In this document: positions 53,834 to 61,127 of the stretch, piece by piece
Numbering within the stretch: position 1 is the stretch's first letter
How the letters are laid out: each line of letters begins with the position of its first letter
Assembly (NCBI RefSeq): GCF_963422335.1
Contig: NZ_OY729424.1
Location: 868,001 to 932,000, forward strand
Origin: an uncultured Roseateles sp.
Lineage (GTDB): Bacteria; Pseudomonadota; Gammaproteobacteria; Burkholderiales; Burkholderiaceae_C
Direction of reading: 5' to 3'
Length of the DNA stretch: 64,000 nucleotides
The notes under the pieces: generated by a model
What the model saw: only the letters and a program-made list of their open reading frames with translations
Told to the model about the DNA's origin: nothing
Databases searched by the model: none
Made by a program: the position numbers and the translations under genes

Positions 53834-54604
53834 TCACATCTTGCCTACACGCAGAACCATTTCCTTGGCGAAATCGACAAAGGCCTGCGCGCCCTTGGAT
53901 GCCGGGTCGAACACCACGCCGGGCAGGCCGTAGCTCGGGGCCTCGGCCAGACGCACATTGCGCGGGATCACGCTGTCGAACACCTTGTCGCCGAAGTGCG
54001 ACTTCAGCTGCTCGCTGACCTGCTGCTGCAGGGTGATGCGGGGGTCGAACATCACGCGCAACAGGCCGATGATCTGCAGGTCCGGGTTCAGGTTGGCATG
54101 GACCTGCTTGATCGTGTTGACCAGATCGGACAGGCCTTCCAGCGCAAAGTACTCGCACTGCATGGGCACGACCACACCATGGGCACTGCACAGGCCGTTC
54201 AGGGTCAGCATGCTCAGCGAGGGCGGGCAGTCGATCAGCACGAAGTCGTAGTCGGCGGCCACGGCGCTGATCGCTCCCTTGAGTCGTTGGTCGCGCCGCT
54301 CCAGCTCCACCAGCTCGACCTCGGCACCGGCCAGTTCGCGGTTGGCACCGACGACGTCGTAGCCGGCCTTGTCGCTGTGCTGCCGCGCCTCGGCGATGCT
54401 GGCGTTCTCCAGCAGCACGTCATAGACGCTGAGCTCCAGCTGGCGCTTGTCTATGCCCGATCCCATCGTGGCATTGCCCTGCGGGTCCAGGTCTATCACC
54501 AGCACCCGCTGTCCGACCTTGGCCAGACCGGCGGCCAGGTTGACGGTGGTGGTGGTCTTGCCGACGCCGCCTTTTTGATTGGCAATGCAAAAGATCTTGG
54601 CCAT
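53834..54604 (-). CDS. parA: Chromosome partitioning ATPase ParA
   Basis: A 256-residue Walker-type ATPase that moves ParB-parS complexes. Deviant Walker A KGGVGKTTT (residues 11-19), Walker A' LDPQGNAT and Walker B FVLIDCPPSL are present, and the C-terminal PRNVRLAEAPSYGLPGVVFDP is the chromosomal ParA signature. It follows rsmG by 96 bases in the usual mnmG-rsmG-parA order. Confidence 0.97.
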   Translation of the reverse strand: MAKIFCIANQKGGVGKTTTTVNLAAGLAKVGQRVLVIDLDPQGNATMGSGIDKRQLELSVYDVLLENASIAEARQHSDKAGYDVVGANRELAGAEVELVELERRDQRLKGAISAVAADYDFVLIDCPPSLSMLTLNGLCSAHGVVVPMQCEYFALEGLSDLVNTIKQVHANLNPDLQIIGLLRVMFDPRITLQQQVSEQLKSHFGDKVFDSVIPRNVRLAEAPSYGLPGVVFDPASKGAQAFVDFAKEMVLRVGKM

Positions 54605-54700
54605 AGCGCTGAGAGGTAGGGAAGGTGAGAGCTTAAAGCCTGCCCATCACTTCCCATGGGTTCGGCTGTGGCGCTTTTGCCGCAATGCTTGCGGCGCGCT

Positions 54701-55360
54701 TCAGATTGTCGGGCGCAACCAGACCAGGCAACGCTGGGCGTCGAGGCCGGGCACGTTCAGTTGTTCCACGTGAAACACGGTGACGTCGGCGGCCAGGGCA
54801 TCCATCTCGTCCTGCGGTGTCTGGCCCTTCATCGCCAGCCAGATGGCTCCGGGCTTCAGGTGCTGACGGGTCAGCTGGGTGAAATCCACCAACGAGGCGA
54901 AGGCGCGCGAGGTGATCACATCAAAGGGTTCGGTCTTCAGCTGCTCGACTCGGGAGTGCTCGCCGCGCAGATTGGGCAGGCGCAACTCGGCCGCCACCTG
55001 CTGGATGAAGCTGGTCTTCTTGGCCACCGCATCGACGCAGACCACGGTCAGCTCGGGCATGACGATGGCCAGCACCACACCGGGCAGGCCGCCGCCGCTG
55101 CCCACATCCATCACGCGCAAGCGCCGGCCCTGGGTGTGGCGACGCAGCGGCTCGACCAGGCTGAGGCTGTCGACCAGATGCTGGGTCAGCATCGCGGCAG
55201 GCTGGCGCACGGCGGTCAGGTTGTAGACCTGGTTCCATTTGTGGATCAGGGCCAGATAGGCCTGGAGCTGATCGATCTGGACCTCGCTCAGGGCCAGGCC
55301 CAGTTGATGGGCGGCCTGGACCAGGGGTTCACGTAGATCGGGGGTTCGTTGCAGCAGCAT
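54701..55360 (-). CDS. rsmG: 16S rRNA (guanine-527-N7)-methyltransferase
   Basis: A 219-residue SAM-dependent methyltransferase that makes m7G527 in 16S rRNA. Seen: KWNQVYNLTAVR, the SAM site VMDVGSGGGLPGVVLAI, and FDVITSRAFASLVDF. It follows mnmG by 21 bases. A parS-like site lies inside its 3' part. Confidence 0.96.
   Translation of the reverse strand: MLLQRTPDLREPLVQAAHQLGLALSEVQIDQLQAYLALIHKWNQVYNLTAVRQPAAMLTQHLVDSLSLVEPLRRHTQGRRLRVMDVGSGGGLPGVVLAIVMPELTVVCVDAVAKKTSFIQQVAAELRLPNLRGEHSRVEQLKTEPFDVITSRAFASLVDFTQLTRQHLKPGAIWLAMKGQTPQDEMDALAADVTVFHVEQLNVPGLDAQRCLVWLRPTI
54762..54777. promoter_or_regulatory. parS-like site in rsmG
   Basis: TGTTCCACGTGAAACA differs from the bacterial consensus TGTTTCACGTGAAACA at one position. 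It lies 158 bases from the ParA gene and within the 3' end of rsmG. Confidence 0.8.
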
Positions 55361-55381
55361 GTAGGTGTGTTGGGTCGTCGG

Positions 55382-57358
55382 TCAGGCAGCGTCGGTGGCC
55401 GAGGCCTCGTTGCTGGCATTGTCACCGCCAAAGCCCTTGAAACGGCCCTTCTTCAGATGGACCAGCAACAGCGAGATGGCCGCCGGCGTGACGCCGGAGA
55501 TGCGCGAGGCTTGGCCCAGGGTCTCGGGCCGGTGCGTGCTGAGCTTCTGCCGCACCTCGAAGGAGAGGGCCTTGACCTCGCCGTAATTGAGCTCGGCCGG
55601 CAGGCGCAGCTTCTCGAAGTTCGCGGCGCGGGCCACGTCCTCGACCTGCTTGTTGATGTAGCCGGCGTACTTGACGCTGACCTCGACCTGCTCGATCACA
55701 GCCTGGGCCAGATCGGCGCCGAACTCAGCCTTCAACGTTTCACGTGAAACAGTCCATTCTGGTCGAGCGATAGCTGCCGCCTCGGCGACCTGATCGAAGC
55801 CGATGCCCGGCCGGCGCAGCAGCTCGGCCAGGCTGTACTCGTGCTCCAAAGCCTTGCCGATCAGCCGTTCGGCATCGGCCGCACCGAGAATATTCGGGTG
55901 CACCCAAGTGGACTTGAGCCGCTCTGTTTCACGTGAAACAGCATCGCGCTTGCGGTTGAAGGCGCTCCAACGTGCGTCGTCCACCAGGCCCAGCGTGCGG
56001 CCGGCCTCAGTCAGCCGTGCGTCGGCATTGTCTTCGCGCAGCTGCAACCGGAACTCGGCCCGGCTGGTGAACATGCGGTAGGGCTCGGTCACGCCCTTGG
56101 TGATCAGGTCGTCGACCAGCACGCCTAGATAGGCCTGGTCGCGGCCGGGCAGCCAGGCGTCCTTGCCTTTAACCTGCAGCGCCGCATTCAAGCCTGCGAA
56201 CAGTCCCTGTGCCGCGGCTTCCTCGTAGCCGGTCGTGCCATTGATCTGGCCGGCAAAGAACAGGCCCTGGATGGAGCGGGTCTCGAAGCTGGACTTCAGC
56301 GCCCGCGGGTCGAAGTAGTCGTACTCGATCGCATAGCCGGGGCGCAGGATGTGGGCGTCTTCCAGGCCGACCATGGAGCGCACGGCGGCGAGCTGGATGT
56401 CGAAGGGCAGGGAGGTCGAGATGCCGTTCGGGTAGAACTCGTGCGTGGTCAGGCCCTCGGGCTCCAGAAAGATCTGGTGGCTGTCCTTGTCGGCAAAGCG
56501 GTTCACCTTGTCTTCGATGCTGGGGCAGTAGCGCGGGCCCACGCCCTCGATCACGCCGGTGAACATCGGGCTGCGCTCGAAGCCGGAGCGGATGATGTCG
56601 TGGGTCTTGGCGCTGGTGTGGGTGATCCAGCAGGGCACCTGTTTCGGGTGCTGGGCAGCGTTGCCCATGAAACTGAACACCGGCACGGGGTCCAGGTCGC
56701 CGGGTTGCTCCAGCAGTTTGCTGAAGTCAATGCTGCGGCCGTCGATGCGCGGCGGCGTGCCGGTCTTCAGCCGGCCCTGGGGCAGGGCCAGCTCCTTCAG
56801 CCGGGACGACAGGCTGACGGCCGGCGGATCGCCGGCGCGGCCAGCGCTGTAGTTCTGCAGGCCGACGTGGATGCGGCCGTCGAGAAAGGTGCCGGCCGTC
56901 AGCACCACGGCTCGAGCGCGGAACTGGATGCCGACCTGGGTCACGGCGCCAACGACCCGGTCGCCTTCGACCATCAGGTCATCGACCGCCTGCTGGAACA
57001 GCCACAGATTGGGCTGGTTCTCCAGCCGATGGCGTATCGCCGCCTTGTACAGCACGCGGTCGGCCTGGGCACGGGTGGCGCGCACGGCCGGGCCCTTGCT
57101 GGAATTGAGGATGCGGAACTGGATGCCGGCCTCGTCGGTGGCCGCGGCCATCGCGCCGCCCAGCGCATCGACTTCCTTGACCAGATGGCCCTTGCCGATG
57201 CCGCCGATCGAGGGGTTGCAGCTCATCTGCCCCAGCGTCTCGATATTGTGGGTCAGCAGCAGGGTGGCGCAGCCCATGCGGGCGGCGGCCAGAGCGGCCT
57301 CGGTGCCGGCATGGCCGCCACCGACCACGATCACATCAAATTCCTTGGGGTACAACAT
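55382..57358 (-). CDS. mnmG: tRNA uridine-5-carboxymethylaminomethyl modification enzyme MnmG
   Basis: A 658-residue FAD enzyme that, with MnmE, modifies U34 of certain tRNAs. FAD-binding start FDVIVVGGGHAGTEAALAAARMG, then QMSCNPSIGGIGKGHLVKE and the end SGVTPAAISLLLVHLKK are family signatures. The ATG at 57358 gives the usual N-terminus MLYPKEFDV. Two parS sites are inside the coding region. Confidence 0.97.
   Translation of the reverse strand: MLYPKEFDVIVVGGGHAGTEAALAAARMGCATLLLTHNIETLGQMSCNPSIGGIGKGHLVKEVDALGGAMAAATDEAGIQFRILNSSKGPAVRATRAQADRVLYKAAIRHRLENQPNLWLFQQAVDDLMVEGDRVVGAVTQVGIQFRARAVVLTAGTFLDGRIHVGLQNYSAGRAGDPPAVSLSSRLKELALPQGRLKTGTPPRIDGRSIDFSKLLEQPGDLDPVPVFSFMGNAAQHPKQVPCWITHTSAKTHDIIRSGFERSPMFTGVIEGVGPRYCPSIEDKVNRFADKDSHQIFLEPEGLTTHEFYPNGISTSLPFDIQLAAVRSMVGLEDAHILRPGYAIEYDYFDPRALKSSFETRSIQGLFFAGQINGTTGYEEAAAQGLFAGLNAALQVKGKDAWLPGRDQAYLGVLVDDLITKGVTEPYRMFTSRAEFRLQLREDNADARLTEAGRTLGLVDDARWSAFNRKRDAVSRETERLKSTWVHPNILGAADAERLIGKALEHEYSLAELLRRPGIGFDQVAEAAAIARPEWTVSRETLKAEFGADLAQAVIEQVEVSVKYAGYINKQVEDVARAANFEKLRLPAELNYGEVKALSFEVRQKLSTHRPETLGQASRISGVTPAAISLLLVHLKKGRFKGFGGDNASNEASATDAA
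55736..55751. promoter_or_regulatory. parS-like site in mnmG (1)
   Basis: CGTTTCACGTGAAACA matches the parS consensus at 15 of 16 positions and lies within mnmG. Confidence 0.85.
55925..55940. promoter_or_regulatory. parS site in mnmG (2), perfect
   Basis: TGTTTCACGTGAAACA, a perfect 16-base parS consensus, 173 bases from the neighbouring site and within mnmG. It is expected to be a strong ParB loading point near oriC. Confidence 0.93.
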
Positions 57359-57448
57359 GGGCAAGCCGATCATCAAGAGCCCCGCGAAATATGGGTGCAT
57401 CAGGGCTGATGCAGGCGCGCGGGCTAACCCTTGATTTTAGTCCTGGCC

Positions 57449-57457
57449 TGTGGATAA
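57449..57457 (-). promoter_or_regulatory. Isolated DnaA box
   Basis: TGTGGATAA is a perfect DnaA box in reverse orientation in the mnmG-YkgJ gap. It may allow DnaA-linked control of mnmG, or be chance; it stands alone. Confidence 0.4.
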
Positions 57458-57474
57458 GTCACTGTGGCAGGGTC

Positions 57475-57768
57475 ATGTCTCATGCACAATGCGGCATGGA
57501 ATGTCGTCCTCATTGCGCCGCCTGCTGCATCGCGCCCTCCATCAGTTCACCGATCCCAGGCATGCCGGTGGTCAATGGCATCAGCAAACCGGCCGGCGTG
57601 CGCTGCATCCAACTCGATGAGCAAGACCGCTGCCGGCTGTTCGGCCACCCCGAGCGGCCCGCCGTCTGCGCCTCGCTGAAGCCCGACCCCGATATGTGCG
57701 GCAGCTCCCGCGAGCAGGCCATGCGCTGGCTCGGTGCCACCGAGGCGTTGACCGCGCCGATCTGCTGA
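57475..57768 (+). CDS. YkgJ-type cysteine cluster protein
   Basis: A 97-residue protein with eight conserved-looking cysteines arranged CGMEC, CAACC, RCIQLDEQDRC, VC and C, the pattern of the YkgJ/UPF0153 family, thought to bind metal (iron or zinc). Function is unknown. The ATG at 57475 is accepted, though MECRPHC seven codons later is a possible start. It is divergent from mnmG and 9 bases before a diguanylate cyclase gene. Confidence 0.85.
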   Translation: MSHAQCGMECRPHCAACCIAPSISSPIPGMPVVNGISKPAGVRCIQLDEQDRCRLFGHPERPAVCASLKPDPDMCGSSREQAMRWLGATEALTAPIC

Positions 57769-57777
57769 GCGGCATCG

Positions 57778-58914
57778 ATGGGGTTTCAGCTCTTGTTGGT
57801 ACTGCTGGGCGCCGTGATCGGCGCGCTGCTGACCTTGGCCGGGTTGCGACTGAGGCGCCGCCGCCTGCTGCCGCGCCACGATGCCATCGACTCGGAAAGC
57901 GGCTACTCCAGCTCGCTGCTGGATGGCGATCAGGGCCGTCTGGCCAAGGCCTTTCGCAAGATCGTGGCCCAGGTCAAACAGCAGGGGCGGGCCGGTTCGT
58001 CGGAGTCTCAGCACCTGCTGGAGCAGTTGCAGGCCACGCTGGACCTGGCGCCGGTGGGTATCGTCTTCACCCGCAAGCACCACTTCGAGCTGGTCAGCCA
58101 GCACTTTGCGCAGATGCTGGGCCGTGATGCGCAGAGCCTGCGCGGCCAGCACACCGGCATCAGCTATGCCACGCCACAGGATTTCGACGATCTGGTGGAG
58201 CGGGCCCGTGCCGTGTTCGCCGATGTCTCGGGCAGCTTTGACGGCCACGCCCGCATGGCACGGCAGGATGGCAGCGTGTTCTGGGGCCGCCTGCGGGGAC
58301 GCGCGGTGGTGCCCGGCCATATGGAGGCAGGCACGCTGTGGATCATCGAGGACGTGACCCAGGAGCGCGAGAAGCAGGAGAATCTGTCCTGGCTGGCCGG
58401 GCACGATCCGCTCACCGGCCTGTGCAACCGCGGCCTGTTTGAGTCCCAGTTGCAGCGGGCCCATGAGCAGGCGCTGAAGCAGCCGTTCTGCGCGCTGTTC
58501 ATCGATCTGGACTACTTCAAGCGCGTCAATGACTCGGGCGGCCATGCCGCCGGCGACCGGTTGCTGACCGAACTGTCACTGTTGTTGATGGGCCATGTGC
58601 GGCAGCATGACCTGGTGGCCCGTCTGGGGGGTGACGAGTTCGCCGTGCTGCTGGCCCAGTGCCCGCTGGAGCGGGCGCTGCAGATTGCCGAAGCCATCCG
58701 CCGCGAGGTGGAGGGCTTTCGCCTGCAGTGGGAGGGCCTGTCGCTGGGCGTGGGCGCCAGCGTGGGCGTGATCCGCCATGCCGGCGAGTACGACAGTGCC
58801 GCCAGCCTGATGCGTGCCGCCGATGCGGCCTGTTATGCGGCCAAGGATGGGGGGCGCAACCGCGTTGTCGTCGGCGGGCCGCCCAGAGCGGAACTGGGAA
58901 CCGTGGCGGACTGA
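57778..58914 (+). CDS. PAS-GGDEF diguanylate cyclase (membrane-anchored)
   Basis: A 378-residue protein: one N-terminal membrane helix (MGFQLLLVLLGAVIGALLTLAGL), a coil, a PAS domain (about 80-200: LDLAPVGIVFTRKHHFELVS) and a GGDEF domain (from about 208, HDPLTGLCNRGLF). The active site LGGDEFAVLL is canonical near residue 284, and the inhibitory RQHD is five residues before it. It should make c-di-GMP. Its PAS-GGDEF part closely resembles that of the next gene, indicating duplication. Starts 9 bases after the YkgJ gene. Confidence 0.93.
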   Translation: MGFQLLLVLLGAVIGALLTLAGLRLRRRRLLPRHDAIDSESGYSSSLLDGDQGRLAKAFRKIVAQVKQQGRAGSSESQHLLEQLQATLDLAPVGIVFTRKHHFELVSQHFAQMLGRDAQSLRGQHTGISYATPQDFDDLVERARAVFADVSGSFDGHARMARQDGSVFWGRLRGRAVVPGHMEAGTLWIIEDVTQEREKQENLSWLAGHDPLTGLCNRGLFESQLQRAHEQALKQPFCALFIDLDYFKRVNDSGGHAAGDRLLTELSLLLMGHVRQHDLVARLGGDEFAVLLAQCPLERALQIAEAIRREVEGFRLQWEGLSLGVGASVGVIRHAGEYDSAASLMRAADAACYAAKDGGRNRVVVGGPPRAELGTVAD

Positions 58915-59055
58915 GCGCCGAAATTACGGCAGACGCGAAACAATGCCCGCAACCGGGCATGTACGGCGGCCCACCTCGGCGGCAGCTGTGGCATTCTCGG
59001 TGCTTGTCGGCCTCCGGCCCTGCCATTCGGCTGCCCCGACCCTCCAGGAGAACGC

Positions 59056-61119
59056 GTGCCGCCCAGCCCCCTTCTCAGGCTGATGAGTCTGAGCCGCACC
59101 CTCAGTTTCAGGGTGGTCGCGGCGAGTCTCGTCAGTGCCGTGCTGGCCACGGTGGCCATGACCTGGTGGAGCGCCTCGGTGATGCAGTCTCAGGCCACGC
59201 GTGCACTGCTGCAGGCCAGTGCCTCGGAGGTCGAGGCGGTGGCCAATCTGCTGTCTTCGCGCATCGAGGTCATGCACACGGTGCTGTCCGGTGCGGTGCC
59301 CGGCCGTGCCGATGCCTGGATGAGCAACCCGGACAGCATGCAGGTGCATCTCGACCGCCAGGGCAGCCTGCTGAGCCTGTTCGACTGGATCTTTCTGGGC
59401 GATCTGGCCGGCGATCTGGCCCTCCTGTCAGGCGCCAGACCCTTGCCCGATGCGGCCAAGCAGGCACAGATCGACGTGCTGGCCTGGAGCCAGGAGGTGC
59501 CCAAGGAAAGTGTTGCGGTGGCGCGGCGCGTGCACCTGCTCAAGGGCGGTGCCCCGGCCATTGTGCTGACCGTGCCGGTGCGCGGCGAGCAGGGCCAGTT
59601 GCTGGGCATGCTGGGCGGTGTGATCGCGCTGCAGTCGCCGCAGCTGAGCAGTTTTCGCCGTGTCATCGAGCAGGACCTGGAGCAGTCGGGCACGCGCACG
59701 GTCTTGATCGCGCGGGACGGCACCATCGTCTTCCATGCCGACAACCTGCGCGTGCTCGGCAGCGCGGCGCTTGAACCCAATCTTCAGGCCGCCTACGCGC
59801 GCTGGGTGGACAACGGTCGCACCGTCCACGCCGAGGGGGTGGCCAGCGTGGCCGATGAGGGCCTGGTGGCCATGGCGGGCATGCCAGCCAGCGAGTGGAT
59901 GGTGATGCGTTGGCTCGATGTGGACCAGGCCTTTCAGCCGCTGCGGCGCAGCGTCAGTGTGGTCTGGGGCGTGGGCATCGCGGTGGCGCTGTTGATGGGC
60001 AGTCTGGCCGGGGCGGGGGTCTGGTTGTCGACCCGCTCGGTGCGCCGCCTGCAGTCCCAGGCCGAGGGCTTGCTGCTGCAGCCCGAGGGCATGATGGGCC
60101 ACGACTGGCTGGATGAGGACAGCGAAATCGGCCGCCTGGCGCGCGCCTTCCGCGAGGTCGTGGAGCAGCGCGAGCAGCGTGGCGCCGAGACCCGGCATCT
60201 GCTCGACCAGCTGCGCGCCATGCTGGATCTGGCGCCGGTGGGCATCGCCTTTGCGCGCAACAACCGCATCGAGCTGGTCAGCGAACACCTGGCGCGGTTG
60301 CTGGGCCGCAGCGTGCAAAGCCTGGTGGGCGAATCGATGGATGCCATCCAGGTGATGCACGAGGACCGCGCCGGCTTGGTCGAGAGCGTGCGCCTGAGTT
60401 TTGCCGATTCCGGCTATTTCGATGGAAATGCGCGCTTTATCCGACCCGATGGCAGTGAGTTTCATGGCCGCATGCGCGCCCGCGAGGTCGTCAAGGGCGA
60501 CTTCCAGGCCGGCACGATCTGGATCGTCGAAGACGTCACGGCCGAGTTGGAGGCGCAGAAGCAGCTGTCCTGGCAGGCCGGCCATGACCCGCTCACCGGC
60601 CTGAGCAACCGCCTGGTCTTCGAGCAGGAACTGAAGCTGGCCTTTGAAGCACCCCGGACGGTGGAGGAGCCTTCGTTCTGCGCCCTGTTCATCGACCTGG
60701 ACCGCTTCAAGCAGGTCAATGACAGTGCCGGTCACGCCGCCGGTGACAAGGTCTTGTGCGATCTGGCCCTGCTGATGGTGGCCCAGGTGCGGCAGAACGA
60801 CATGATCGCCCGCCTGGGCGGTGACGAGTTTGCCGTGCTGCTGCCCTATTGCCCGTTGAACCGTGCGCTGGACATTGCCGAGGCCATCCGCCGCGAGGTC
60901 GAGGCCTATCGCCTGCTGTGGGACGGTCAGACCCTGGGCGTGGGTGCCAGCATCGGCGTGATCAGCAGCAATGGAGCCTACGAGAGCACCGAGGCGCTGA
61001 TGCGTGCCGCCGACGCGGCCTGCTATGTGGCCAAGCACGGGGGGCGCAACCGCGTGGTCGTGGGCGAGCCTGCGGTGGCGCGTGGCGCTCAGGCCGCCGA
61101 GGCACTGAGCGACGCCTGA
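59056..61119 (+). CDS. Cache/PAS/GGDEF diguanylate cyclase
   Basis: A 687-residue protein: membrane helix about 15-35, a periplasmic Cache-like sensor (about 40-300), second helix about 303-325, a PAS domain (about 380-500) and a GGDEF domain. LGGDEFAVLL is canonical at about residue 588, with RQND as the inhibitory site. The GTG at 59056 has AGGAG five bases upstream; an ATG at 59083 is an alternative. The C-terminal half is a paralogue of the preceding gene, with an added sensor. The 141-base gap before it has a small hairpin (ATGCCC/GGGCAT, 58943-58960). Confidence 0.92.
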   Translation: MPPSPLLRLMSLSRTLSFRVVAASLVSAVLATVAMTWWSASVMQSQATRALLQASASEVEAVANLLSSRIEVMHTVLSGAVPGRADAWMSNPDSMQVHLDRQGSLLSLFDWIFLGDLAGDLALLSGARPLPDAAKQAQIDVLAWSQEVPKESVAVARRVHLLKGGAPAIVLTVPVRGEQGQLLGMLGGVIALQSPQLSSFRRVIEQDLEQSGTRTVLIARDGTIVFHADNLRVLGSAALEPNLQAAYARWVDNGRTVHAEGVASVADEGLVAMAGMPASEWMVMRWLDVDQAFQPLRRSVSVVWGVGIAVALLMGSLAGAGVWLSTRSVRRLQSQAEGLLLQPEGMMGHDWLDEDSEIGRLARAFREVVEQREQRGAETRHLLDQLRAMLDLAPVGIAFARNNRIELVSEHLARLLGRSVQSLVGESMDAIQVMHEDRAGLVESVRLSFADSGYFDGNARFIRPDGSEFHGRMRAREVVKGDFQAGTIWIVEDVTAELEAQKQLSWQAGHDPLTGLSNRLVFEQELKLAFEAPRTVEEPSFCALFIDLDRFKQVNDSAGHAAGDKVLCDLALLMVAQVRQNDMIARLGGDEFAVLLPYCPLNRALDIAEAIRREVEAYRLLWDGQTLGVGASIGVISSNGAYESTEALMRAADAACYVAKHGGRNRVVVGEPAVARGAQAAEALSDA

Positions 61120-61127
61120 GGCATCGA

